Positions 7,577-15,766 of a stretch of 64,000 nt of DNA are shown here, in pieces. Each line of letters begins with the position of its first letter. Positions within the stretch are counted from its first letter, which is position 1. Origin of the DNA: Lysinibacillus pakistanensis (GTDB lineage: Bacteria; Bacillota; Bacilli; Bacillales_A; Planococcaceae); contig NZ_CP126101.1 of assembly GCF_030123245.1 (NCBI RefSeq), positions 1,920,501 through 1,984,500 on the forward strand, given 5' to 3'. The notes beneath the pieces were generated by a model, which searched no databases, was not told the origin of the DNA, and saw nothing but the letters and a program-made list of their open reading frames with translations. Position numbers and translations under genes: made by a program.

Positions 7577-9073
7577 ATGACTGTACAACAATTTACAGAC
7601 TATGTGAAGAAAATGAAGCATTATGAGGAAGCACTGAATGTGATTTATTGGGATATGCGTACAGGAGCGCCAAAAAAGGGATTAGCACAACGCTCAGAGG
7701 TAGTTGGAACATTATCAGCCTCCTTATTTGATATGGAAACTAGTGAAGAATTAGGAGACTTATTGAATACACTAGAGTCAAAAAAGGCTGATCTTGATTA
7801 CGTAACCCTTCGTTTAGTAGAGGAAGTGCGTAAAAATTACGATCAAAATAAGAAAATACCACCAAATGAATATAAAGAATACGTTATTCTTCAATCTAAA
7901 GCAGAAACAGCTTGGGAGGAAGCAAAGGCAACTGATAATTTCGCATTATTTCTACCTTATTTAGAACAAATCATAAGCTGGCAGAAGAAATTTATTGGCT
8001 ATTGGGGTATAAAAAATGGCTCTCCATATAATACTCTGCTAGATTTATATGAACCAGATATGACGACAGATGTGTTAGATCATGTCTTTGGTGAATTACG
8101 TAAAACAATTGTGTCACTTGTACAAAAAATCGCAGCTTCACCCAATAAACCAGAGACAAGCGTATTGTTTAAGCACTTTCCTCGTGAGTCACAACGTGCA
8201 CTATCACTAGAAATGCTAGCACAGCTTGGCTATGATTTTGATGCAGGACGTTTAGATGAAAGTGTACATCCATTTATGATTGGCTTAAATCATGGTGATA
8301 ATCGAATTACCACAAAATATGATGAAAACGATTTCCGCTCAGCGATTTTTGGTACGATTCATGAGTGTGGTCATGCGATGTATGAGCAAAATATTGATGA
8401 AAAGCTGGATGGTTTGCCGTTAGCAACCGGTACATCAATGGGAATTCATGAATCCCAATCATTATTTTATGAAAACTTTGTCGGTAGAAATGAAAAGTTC
8501 TGGGAGCATAACTACGAGCGATTACAGCACTTTTCAGCAGCACAGTTTGGGGATGTAGCATTGGCTGATTTCCTACGTGCCATTAATATGGTGGAGCCAT
8601 CCTTTATTCGTATTGAAGCGGATGAACTGACATATCCATTACATATTATGATTCGCTATGAAATCGAACGTGATTTATTTAATGGCAATTTGCAGGCAAA
8701 GGATCTCCCGCAAGTATGGAATGATAAGTACGAGGAGTATTTAGGTATCCGACCTGAGACAGATGCACAAGGGGTATTACAAGATATGCATTGGTCTGGA
8801 GGCATGTTTGGCTATTTCCCTTCCTATGCCTTAGGAATGATTTATGCTGCACAATGGAAGCATGCCATGGATAAAGATATTCCAAACTTTGATGAGCTGC
8901 TGGAAAAGGGGGAGCTCCTTCCAATTCGAGAATGGCTAACAGATAAGGTCCATCAATATGGTGCTTTGAAAAAGCCGTTTGAATTACTGCAAGAGGCGAC
9001 AGGGGAGGCCTTAAATGCGAACTATTTAGCAAACTATCTACAAGACAAATACACAAAATTATATAAACTATAA
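7577..9073 (+). CDS. M32-family metallocarboxypeptidase (Taq-type)
   Basis: This 498-residue zinc carboxypeptidase removes C-terminal residues from peptides. The M32 signature HECGH is at residues 262-266, with the downstream SQSLFYENFVGR and PSFIRIEADE segments typical of the family. The start is the ATG 8 nt after AAAGGAGG; the longer frame adds seven residues through the ribosome site. It is a cytoplasmic enzyme with no signal peptide. The gene stands alone and ends in a bidirectional terminator shared with the convergent oxidase operon. Confidence 0.95.
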   Translation: MTVQQFTDYVKKMKHYEEALNVIYWDMRTGAPKKGLAQRSEVVGTLSASLFDMETSEELGDLLNTLESKKADLDYVTLRLVEEVRKNYDQNKKIPPNEYKEYVILQSKAETAWEEAKATDNFALFLPYLEQIISWQKKFIGYWGIKNGSPYNTLLDLYEPDMTTDVLDHVFGELRKTIVSLVQKIAASPNKPETSVLFKHFPRESQRALSLEMLAQLGYDFDAGRLDESVHPFMIGLNHGDNRITTKYDENDFRSAIFGTIHECGHAMYEQNIDEKLDGLPLATGTSMGIHESQSLFYENFVGRNEKFWEHNYERLQHFSAAQFGDVALADFLRAINMVEPSFIRIEADELTYPLHIMIRYEIERDLFNGNLQAKDLPQVWNDKYEEYLGIRPETDAQGVLQDMHWSGGMFGYFPSYALGMIYAAQWKHAMDKDIPNFDELLEKGELLPIREWLTDKVHQYGALKKPFELLQEATGEALNANYLANYLQDKYTKLYKL

Positions 9074-9078
9074 AGAAA

Positions 9079-9116
9079 AAGCGATTTCTCGAATACAGAG
9101 AAATCGCTTGTTTCTT
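9079..9116. terminator. Bidirectional terminator between M32 peptidase and ba3 oxidase
   Basis: AAGCGATTTCTC pairs perfectly with GAGAAATCGCTT around a 7-nt loop, with T-rich sequence on both strands. It overlaps the last bases of the convergent oxidase gene. Confidence 0.85.
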
Positions 9117-10845
9117 ACCATAATTGATAGCCTTTTGAGCCTGGTGGTGAATTTGAAATAATATCGATAATTGGAACTGTGTAAGCAAATAAAATTAATG
9201 CGACTAAAATAACAACCCATACTTTAAAATTTTCTAAAATAGCTGGTGTTGGGCCACTATGTTCATGTACGTCACCGACTGGGAATTCTTCCTCACCCTT
9301 AGGTGCAAACCAAGCTAATTTAACAACGATATAAATAATCACTAGTATCGCGATAAAGAGAATAGTTCCACCTACAGCTTGCGCAATTTGATATGGAATC
9401 CAATCATAAGCTTGCTGAGCACCACCATATTCTGAGTAATCTGAGCGACGGGGTGCCCCAATTAAACCTGCAATATGCATTGCTCCAGACATAATTGTCA
9501 TACCAACAGCCCATAAAATTCCTGCAAAATTACTGAGGTTATTTAATGATTTTGTGAGTGTACGACCTGTTAAATGCGGTATTAACCAAAAGGCAGCACT
9601 AAAATAAGTTAAAACAACGGCTGTTGCAATCGTTAAATGGAAATGTCCTGTCACCCAAATTGTATTATGAATTAATTGGTTCATTTGGTAGGAAGCATTT
9701 ACTATACCACCTGCGCCACCAGGAATAAATGACACCATACCGATAAATGGTACAAAGAAGCGAGCATCCTTCCATGGTAATTTTTTAAACCAACCAAAAA
9801 GCCCTTTACCACCTAATTCACGGCCACGTAATTCGAACATGGCAAACATAGAGAAGGCTGTCATTAAGGATGGTACGATTACCGCAAATGTTAAAACAAC
9901 CTGAATAAACTTCCATGTTCCATCAATCCCTGGTTCTGTTAATTGGTGATGAATCCCAACTGGAACAGAGAAGATTAAAAATAACATAAATGAAAGTCGT
10001 GCTAATGAATCTGAGAAAATTTTCCCACCAATAACTTTTGGGAGGATGACATACCAAATCATATAAGCTGGTAATAACCAGAAGTATACAAGTGCATGAC
10101 CAAAGTACCAGAATAATGTACGTGATAATGCTACATCAACACGTTCGATAAAACCTAAGGACCATGGAAGTAGCTGGAATAGAACAGAAACAGCAACGCC
10201 TAATGTTGCCACGAACCACATTAAATTATTTACAACAACCATAAATGATAATAATGGGCTACGTTGTCCGCTTCCTTTGTTCTCTTTCCGCCATTGTACA
10301 TATCGTAAAATTTGACCTGCGCCGCCAACCCAAGAACCAACCACGACTAATGTCAGGCCTAAATAGAAAATCCAATGAGCTTTTAGTGGAGCATAAAATG
10401 TATATAAAACAGTTGCTTTGTTCAGTAAAACCATTGCAGCGGCAGCGGCTGTGCCAATGGTCATTAACCAGAATCCAATCCAGCCTAGGCGTCGTTGACT
10501 AGCTGAAAATGTCCCTGAAGTACGGCTAACACTAGCAATCTGGAAACCATAAATAAAGAATGTTGTTAAAATAAGACCGAGTAATACTCCATGTACAGTT
10601 AAAATTTGATAATAGCCTATGCCCGCTGGCAATGTAAATTGACCAGAGCGTACGAAAACCTGTAATAATCCTGCAAGACCACCTAATAATAATGCGATAA
10701 AAGCCACGTAAATATGTGCCATTGCTAGCTTCGCATCACGACGATCCACTTTTGTCAAATTACTGTTGAGACTCGTTTGGGTATGGAGATCAAGTTGTTT
10801 ATCGCTTAACTGCCGATCCATTGTCAAATTACTGTTGAGACTCAT
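9115..10845 (-). CDS. cbaA: ba3-type cytochrome c oxidase subunit I
   Basis: This 576-residue, polytopic (12 or more TM segments) haem-copper oxidase subunit I carries the haem and CuB centres that reduce O2. The ba3-type features are visible: an early GYYQILTVHGVLLGL helix, WYFGHALVYFWLLPAY with the HxxxY-type copper ligand pair, and VTGHFHLTIATAVVLT for the later haem ligands. The start overlaps subunit II by 17 nt. The N-terminal 40 residues contain an odd in-frame duplication, SLNSNLT appearing twice 23 codons apart, so the second copy probably marks the ancestral N terminus. It is the last gene of the three-gene oxidase operon. Confidence 0.95.
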   Translation of the reverse strand: MSLNSNLTMDRQLSDKQLDLHTQTSLNSNLTKVDRRDAKLAMAHIYVAFIALLLGGLAGLLQVFVRSGQFTLPAGIGYYQILTVHGVLLGLILTTFFIYGFQIASVSRTSGTFSASQRRLGWIGFWLMTIGTAAAAAMVLLNKATVLYTFYAPLKAHWIFYLGLTLVVVGSWVGGAGQILRYVQWRKENKGSGQRSPLLSFMVVVNNLMWFVATLGVAVSVLFQLLPWSLGFIERVDVALSRTLFWYFGHALVYFWLLPAYMIWYVILPKVIGGKIFSDSLARLSFMLFLIFSVPVGIHHQLTEPGIDGTWKFIQVVLTFAVIVPSLMTAFSMFAMFELRGRELGGKGLFGWFKKLPWKDARFFVPFIGMVSFIPGGAGGIVNASYQMNQLIHNTIWVTGHFHLTIATAVVLTYFSAAFWLIPHLTGRTLTKSLNNLSNFAGILWAVGMTIMSGAMHIAGLIGAPRRSDYSEYGGAQQAYDWIPYQIAQAVGGTILFIAILVIIYIVVKLAWFAPKGEEEFPVGDVHEHSGPTPAILENFKVWVVILVALILFAYTVPIIDIISNSPPGSKGYQLW

Positions 10846-11323
10846 TTGGATCCACCACCTTTAGCATAGAGTGCATCATTGTATGTCCAGTCCCACAATA
10901 CTCATTACATACAATTAAAAACTCGCCTACTTCATTTACTTTTGTTACATATTCAGAAATATAACCAGGCTCAAGCATCATATTAATATTTGTACCTGCA
11001 ACCTCAAAGCCATGCATTACATCTTCACTTGTTGCAATAAATTTAACTTTTGCTCCAAGTGGAACTTCAATGACAGGAGGATTGTAATAAAATGCAGAAG
11101 CTAAAACAACAACCTCATAATCCCAATCTTTACCTTCCACTTTATGAACACCTGGATTATCAAAAGGCGCAAATTCCTTAACCTTCTCATAATCTAGTGT
11201 TTTTTTACCATTGTTCGGATGTGAGCCTTGATGGAATGCGCCGATGCCGAGAATAATTAGGAATGCTACTAAAGTAGTGACTCCGAACACAAGCCAATAC
11301 TTCTCATACTTATGTATGTGCAT
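10829..11323 (-). CDS. cbaB: ba3-type cytochrome c oxidase subunit II
   Basis: This 164-residue protein has one N-terminal membrane anchor (residues 10-30) followed by an exported cupredoxin domain that accepts electrons from cytochrome c. The CuA site is visible near the C terminus as CNEYCGTGHTMM with the matching His in DVMHGFEV. The length suits the short ba3-type subunit II rather than the longer aa3/caa3 type, which has two anchors. The small IIa subunit gene lies 24 bp upstream and subunit I overlaps the end. Confidence 0.95.
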   Translation of the reverse strand: MHIHKYEKYWLVFGVTTLVAFLIILGIGAFHQGSHPNNGKKTLDYEKVKEFAPFDNPGVHKVEGKDWDYEVVVLASAFYYNPPVIEVPLGAKVKFIATSEDVMHGFEVAGTNINMMLEPGYISEYVTKVNEVGEFLIVCNEYCGTGHTMMHSMLKVVDPNESQQ

Positions 11324-11347
11324 ATGTCTCTGTCCTTTCCTAGTAGA

Positions 11348-11470
11348 TTAAAAACGTCCGATGAACAAATCGAAGCAGTACACCCAAAGCAAGATAATAA
11401 TGATGCCTACTCCAAATACTGCATAGAGTGAACCTTTCAAATTCTCGTCGGATTTCTTTTTATTTGCCAT
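11348..11470 (-). CDS. Cytochrome c oxidase subunit IIa (40 residues)
   Basis: A short gene reading MANKKKSDENLKGSLYAVFG and then one hydrophobic helix (VGIIIILLWVYCFDLF), ending GRF. Ba3-type oxidases contain such a single-helix subunit IIa that replaces the second helix missing from subunit II, and its position directly upstream of cbaB fits. The ribosome site GGAGGAGGAG is very strong. It is the promoter-proximal gene of the operon. Assignment rests on size, topology and context. Confidence 0.85.
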   Translation of the reverse strand: MANKKKSDENLKGSLYAVFGVGIIIILLWVYCFDLFIGRF

Positions 11471-11538
11471 TTCTGCTCCTCCTCCGCTTTATAGTGATCT
11501 TTCTTATTGCCATCATATAAAAATAAATCTTTTTTAGA

Positions 11539-11554
11539 TGTGAAAAAAATCACA
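11539..11554. promoter_or_regulatory. FNR/CRP-like palindrome upstream of the oxidase operon
   Basis: TGTGA-AAAAAA-TCACA is a perfect match to the Gram-positive FNR-type half-site pair. It lies about 70 bp upstream of the first oxidase gene (minus strand), suggesting oxygen- or redox-linked control. Confidence 0.6.
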
Positions 11555-11606
11555 CAATGGAGGGGATTGTGTGAAAAAAGTGTGAAATATAAGCTTAAAT
11601 AAAAAA

Positions 11607-11638
11607 GAAGCTATCTCAAAAGTCATTGAGATAGCTTC
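11607..11638 (-). terminator. Terminator for the minus-strand cheX gene
   Basis: GAAGCTATCTCA pairs with TGAGATAGCTTC over an 8-nt loop. The T-tract (AAAAAA at 11601-11606 on the plus strand) places it after minus-strand transcription. Confidence 0.75.
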
Positions 11639-11816
11639 TAGTGTATAGAGTTTGGCGTTATTTTTATCAAAACTACTTATTTTTCAAGAAACTTTACTAA
11701 TTAAAATTTTGTGTAAGCCTTTAGATGCAACGAATGCAAATCGCAGAACGTATTCATAAATGCTCGACACAGTAGCATAGGATATATCATTTGGACCAGT
11801 TGAAGATTCTTGAATT

Positions 11817-12275
11817 CTATGCTTCTTCCTCAATTGTTAATAGAACTGTTAATGCACCAATGCTAGGAATTGTAACAGGGAGTACAAACGCTTTTTCAAA
11901 CCCGTACAATTTTGTATTGCCAACCATCACAGTTGGAGGTGTAATATCAATTTCTAAGCTTTCTTTTCCTACAGTAGTACATAAATTACCTGCAATCATA
12001 TTACCAAATTCTCCTGTGAAGGATTCTAACATTTCTCCCTCAAGCGGCATTCCAAACATCGTATTACCGATGCCACTAAATATTTCAGGAGAGGAATCAA
12101 TGATGACACGGCCCTTTAAATCTCCAATTAAGCCAATTAATACACCCATTTGCTGCTGTTGGAAAGGTTCTGAAATAATACTTGGCGTTTTCACTTCAAT
12201 ATCCATGGGTAGAATCGATTTTAAAGCATGAATTGTCCCGTTTAAAATAGTTTGAAAGTACTTCGAATTACTCAT
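11817..12275 (-). CDS. cheX: CheX-like chemotaxis phosphatase
   Basis: This 152-residue protein of the CheC/CheX/FliY family dephosphorylates CheY-P and so resets the flagellar motor. The phosphatase signature is visible as SFTGEFGNMIAGN (S-xxx-E-xx-N) with a later proline (ITPP), and the single copy of the motif with an overall length near 150 fits CheX rather than CheC. It is monocistronic, with its own terminator about 180 bp beyond the stop. Two chemoreceptors elsewhere in the window show that the organism is chemotactic. Confidence 0.85.
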   Translation of the reverse strand: MSNSKYFQTILNGTIHALKSILPMDIEVKTPSIISEPFQQQQMGVLIGLIGDLKGRVIIDSSPEIFSGIGNTMFGMPLEGEMLESFTGEFGNMIAGNLCTTVGKESLEIDITPPTVMVGNTKLYGFEKAFVLPVTIPSIGALTVLLTIEEEA

Positions 12276-12343
12276 CTTTACCGCATCCTTTTTCCGACTT
12301 TTCTACATCTTACCATGTTAAAAGGGTAAGATGAAAGTATGTC

Positions 12344-12397
12344 TTGACGAATTAAAGGGAAATTTATATTATATTAATGAGAATGATTTTCAAATTC
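12344..12397 (+). promoter_or_regulatory. SigA-type promoter with Fur-like operator
   Basis: TTGACG (12344-12349), 17-bp spacer, TATTAT (12367-12372). A Fur-box-like GAGAATGATTTTCAAATTC (12379-12397) matches 14 of 19 consensus positions and covers the expected start of transcription. It serves the 29-residue gene below. Confidence 0.6.
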
Positions 12398-12471
12398 AAT
12401 CAATTAGTGCTTTTTTCATTTCAAAACGTTGTTTTTAATTCAAAATTTTTATTTAAAAGGAGCGGTCAGCA

Positions 12472-12561
12472 ATGACTTTCGTATTTATTGGAGCGGCAGT
12501 GGTAATCTATGTTGGAGTAGGAAAATACGTCATGAAACAGGCGACTGCACATTTAAAATAA
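12472..12561 (+). CDS. 29-residue membrane peptide under a Fur-like box
   Basis: A small frame reads MTFVFIGAAVVIYVGVGKYV and ends QATAHLK. One hydrophobic helix takes up residues 3-17, followed by a basic tail. AAGGAG sits 9 nt before the ATG, a promoter with a Fur-like operator lies 100 bp upstream, and a strong terminator follows 35 bp later, so this is a complete isolated transcription unit. I do not recognise the family. The layout suggests an iron-responsive small membrane peptide or a leader; the long 5' UTR could also hold a small RNA function. Confidence 0.65.
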   Translation: MTFVFIGAAVVIYVGVGKYVMKQATAHLK

Positions 12562-12595
12562 TAAAAACGCTATATGTTTAGCTCATTTTTAAAAG

Positions 12596-12639
12596 GAGTA
12601 TGATCTCAATGTAGTTTGTTGAGTCATACTCTTTTTTTT
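12596..12639 (+). terminator. Rho-independent terminator after the 29-residue gene
   Basis: GAGTATGA-CTCAA pairs with TTGAG-TCATACTC, followed by a run of T. Confidence 0.85.
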
Positions 12640-12970
12640 ATGCAAAAAAATTATAAATACGCTCTTTTAAACAGTTATTAATTTATCTGTACCAAAAATA
12701 AAAATCAGTTAAAATATGCCCGCCTCAACATTCAACTAAAAAAGAAATTAGGTAGAAAATGAACTAATCATTAGCCGGAAAGAAACCTAACCCCCTGATT
12801 AAGCTTTTCACAAAAAAATTACAAATGAGAGAAGATTATTTTGTTTTGATAGAATAATTTAACTAGAACAAATATTTATTTTTTTCTGAAATCTATTGAA
12901 ATTGTGAAAATTTTTCTGTAACATTTTAAAAAATGAAATCGCTTTTCATATTTTGGAACGGGGGTCGAAA
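12640..12970. other. AT-rich gap before the peptide-uptake operon
   Basis: About 330 bp with no convincing gene. It must hold the promoter for the 13-25 kb operon and probably its IclR operator, but no clear -35/-10 pair or palindrome stood out. Confidence 0.5.
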
Positions 12971-13963
12971 ATGGGCGTGAATATTTTGGAAGTAAAAGAT
13001 TTGAAAATTGGTTTTAAACAAGATAAAAAGGAAATTACCATTGTTAACGGCATATCATTACAACTTGAAAAAGGTAAAACTTTAGGAATTGTTGGTGAAT
13101 CAGGATGTGGCAAAAGCATGACATCACTATCACTAATGGGATTGTTACCTCCTGGTGTCGATTGGCAAAATGGAGATATATACATAGATCAAGCTCAAAT
13201 AAATAAAAAATCAAAAAAAGATTGGCGAAAAATACGTGGAAAAAAAATTTCAATGATTTTTCAGGAGCCGATGAGTTCATTGAATCCAGTTTACAAAGTT
13301 GGTTCACAAATAGTTGAAATGATTCTCAGTCATGAAAATATTTCTAAAAAAGAAGCACATGAACGTGCCGTTGACATGCTTCGACTTGTTGGAATTCCTC
13401 GTCCAGAGAGAGTAGTTAATGAATATCCTCATCAATTGTCAGGAGGGATGCGTCAGCGAGTTATGATTGCCATGGCATTGGCTTGTGGACCAGAAATATT
13501 AATTGCTGATGAACCTACTACCGCATTGGATGTGACTATACAGGCTCAGATTCTGGAGTTGATGAAAGATCTTCAAGAGAAACTCCAAATGTCTATTATT
13601 TTAATTACCCATGATCTTGGGGTCGTAGCTGAGGTTTGCGAACGAGTGATTGTTATGTATGCTGGAGAAGTTGTTGAAGAGGCAACTGTTCTGAATTTGT
13701 TTAATCATCCACTTCATCCTTACACGAAGGGTCTCTTAAACTCATTACCAGATATTGAGGTAGAACAAGAATACCTACCATCAATCGATGGAGTAGTACC
13801 AGCACCAGCGGATATGCCCTCGGGTTGTAGATTTTTCGATCGATGCGAGTTTGCAACGGATAAATGCAGAAATAAACCGAGTTTATTTACAACTAATATC
13901 GGCACAAAAGTACAATGCTGGTTATATGAGAAAGAGAATGTTGATTTAGAAGGGGGAATGTAA
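12971..13963 (+). CDS. Oligopeptide/dipeptide ABC transporter ATPase (OppD/DppD type)
   Basis: One of the two ATPases that drive peptide import. Visible motifs are Walker A GESGCGKS, signature LSGGMRQR, Walker B ILIADEPTTALD and the C-terminal peptide-transporter extension with the cysteine cluster GCRFFDRCEFATDKC. The start is the ATG 7 nt after CGGGGG; a TTG six codons earlier is within the ribosome site. It opens the peptide-scavenging operon; the OppF-type partner begins directly after its stop codon. The substrate is likely a peptide, given the downstream peptidases. Confidence 0.93.
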   Translation: MGVNILEVKDLKIGFKQDKKEITIVNGISLQLEKGKTLGIVGESGCGKSMTSLSLMGLLPPGVDWQNGDIYIDQAQINKKSKKDWRKIRGKKISMIFQEPMSSLNPVYKVGSQIVEMILSHENISKKEAHERAVDMLRLVGIPRPERVVNEYPHQLSGGMRQRVMIAMALACGPEILIADEPTTALDVTIQAQILELMKDLQEKLQMSIILITHDLGVVAEVCERVIVMYAGEVVEEATVLNLFNHPLHPYTKGLLNSLPDIEVEQEYLPSIDGVVPAPADMPSGCRFFDRCEFATDKCRNKPSLFTTNIGTKVQCWLYEKENVDLEGGM

Positions 13964-14947
13964 ATGGCCAGTCCATTATTAGAAGTAAAGCACCTAAAGA
14001 AATATTTCCCATTAAAAGGATCTAAGGTGGATTATTTAAAAGCGGTAGATGATGTTTCATTCACTGTAAATGAAGGTGAGGTTCTTGGGATAGTTGGTGA
14101 ATCAGGTTGCGGTAAGTCCACTATGGGAAAAACACTCATTCAGCTATTAACACCAACAGACGGTGAAATCTTGCTGAATGGAGAAAATATTGCAACCCTT
14201 AGTCACAAAAAGGTGCGCCAAAAGCGACGTGATATGCAAATTATTTTCCAAGACCCATTTGCTTCACTTAATCCTCGAATGAAAGTTTTTAAAATTATTG
14301 AAGAGCCTTTGGTTAATTTTAAGATTGGTACAAAGGAAGAAAGAAAACAACGTGTTTATGAAGTAGCTGCGCAAGTGGGTTTGACACAAAAGCAACTAGA
14401 GCGTTATCCTCATGAGTTTTCAGGTGGTCAAAGACAGCGTATTGGGATTGCGAGGGCACTAGTGACAAATCCTAAACTCATTGTAGCAGATGAGCCTGTT
14501 TCTGCTCTTGATGTGTCTATTCAATCACAGGTATTGAACATTATGAAAGATTTGAAAAAGGAAATGAATCTTACATATATTTTCATTTCACATGATTTAA
14601 GTGTAGTCCATCACTTTTGTGATCGCATTGGGGTGATGTATCTAGGAAAGATAGTGGAAGTAGCGGACAAGCATGAATTATTTAATAATCCAAAACATCC
14701 TTATACAAAAGCATTACTATCGGCATTACCAAAATCTCATCCTTCAAAAGAAAAAGAACGAATCGTGCTTAGAGGAGATGTTCCGAATCCAGCAAATCCA
14801 CCTTCTGGTTGTACCTTCCATACAAGGTGCCCAAATTGCATGGAGATATGTAAAGTGACGCCTCCTACTTTAAAAAGTATTAGTGAAAAGCATGACCATG
14901 ACGTATCCTGTTTACTTTATGAAGAGAAAATGGAGCGAAAATTATGA
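13964..14947 (+). CDS. Oligopeptide/dipeptide ABC transporter ATPase (OppF/DppF type)
   Basis: This 327-residue partner ATPase follows its OppD-type neighbour without a gap. Walker A is GESGCGKST, the signature FSGGQRQR and Walker B LIVADEPVSALD. The C-terminal cysteine cluster CTFHTRCPNCMEIC typical of the family is present. The ribosome site GGGGG lies in the end of the previous gene. Its stop overlaps the IclR regulator start by 4 nt (ATGA), so regulator and ATPases are translated together. Confidence 0.93.
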   Translation: MASPLLEVKHLKKYFPLKGSKVDYLKAVDDVSFTVNEGEVLGIVGESGCGKSTMGKTLIQLLTPTDGEILLNGENIATLSHKKVRQKRRDMQIIFQDPFASLNPRMKVFKIIEEPLVNFKIGTKEERKQRVYEVAAQVGLTQKQLERYPHEFSGGQRQRIGIARALVTNPKLIVADEPVSALDVSIQSQVLNIMKDLKKEMNLTYIFISHDLSVVHHFCDRIGVMYLGKIVEVADKHELFNNPKHPYTKALLSALPKSHPSKEKERIVLRGDVPNPANPPSGCTFHTRCPNCMEICKVTPPTLKSISEKHDHDVSCLLYEEKMERKL

Positions 14948-15735
14948 GTAAAACACTAGAAAAAGGAATTAATATTTTGACATTATTTACTGAAGAAAAA
15001 CCTTCATGGCGTTTAGATGAACTGGCCAATGTAACAGATATTCCTAAACCTACTTTACATAGATTTCTGAAGACATTTACAGATTTAGGTGTGTTAAAGC
15101 GTCCTTATGTTCAAAGTGGTAGTCAATTAGTACTGAGTGATCATTATTTGCTGGGAAATAAATTAATAGAATTGGGAGCCATTGCATCCAACTCTATTGA
15201 AATTCGATCGCTTGCTATGCCGTATATGAAAATGTTACAGCAAAAATTTGATTTGGCAGTTCAACTAATAATGATAGATGAAACTGATGGTCTTTACATT
15301 GAAAAAATTGAAAGCTTAAAACCCGTTCTTTTATATACACGAGTGGGAAGAAGAGCGCCACTATATGCAGGTGCTTGTTCACGTATCATTTTATCTTTCC
15401 AATCAGAGGAAAAAATAAATAATGTGCTACAGAAACCTCGTAAAAAATATGCAAGTGGAACACCAGTAACAGACAAGGATATCTATGAACATATTGAATT
15501 TGGGAAAACTAATGGGTATGCCTACAGTGTTTCAGAATTAGAGGAAGGGACAGTATCAATAGCAGTACCGATTTTTGGTAGTAATCGAGAAGTAGAATAT
15601 TCTATCAGTATCGCAGGCATAGAATCACTATTACCTAAAGAGAAAATAGATATTTTTTTAGAGGGATTATGGAGTACAGCGGCTTCAATCTCAGCTGAAT
15701 TAGGTTATTCAATGCCATATCCTTATGGCTTATAA
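14944..15735 (+). CDS. IclR-family regulator inside the peptide-uptake operon
   Basis: This 263-residue regulator has an N-terminal winged helix (RLDELANVTDIPKPTLHRFL, about residues 23-42) and a C-terminal IclR effector domain (about 80-255). Members usually repress catabolic genes and release on binding a small acid or metabolite. It is embedded between the ATPase and binding-protein genes with a 4-nt overlap, so it probably autoregulates the operon. Pyroglutamate or a related compound is a plausible ligand, but that is inferred only from the enzyme genes downstream. Confidence 0.88.
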   Translation: MSKTLEKGINILTLFTEEKPSWRLDELANVTDIPKPTLHRFLKTFTDLGVLKRPYVQSGSQLVLSDHYLLGNKLIELGAIASNSIEIRSLAMPYMKMLQQKFDLAVQLIMIDETDGLYIEKIESLKPVLLYTRVGRRAPLYAGACSRIILSFQSEEKINNVLQKPRKKYASGTPVTDKDIYEHIEFGKTNGYAYSVSELEEGTVSIAVPIFGSNREVEYSISIAGIESLLPKEKIDIFLEGLWSTAASISAELGYSMPYPYGL

Positions 15736-15766
15736 AAATAACAATACAACAAAGGGGATGTACAGA

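Noticed and set aside
11791..12231. 146-codon plus-strand frame opposite cheX
   Set aside because: It is the antisense shadow of a gene with a clear CheX signature.
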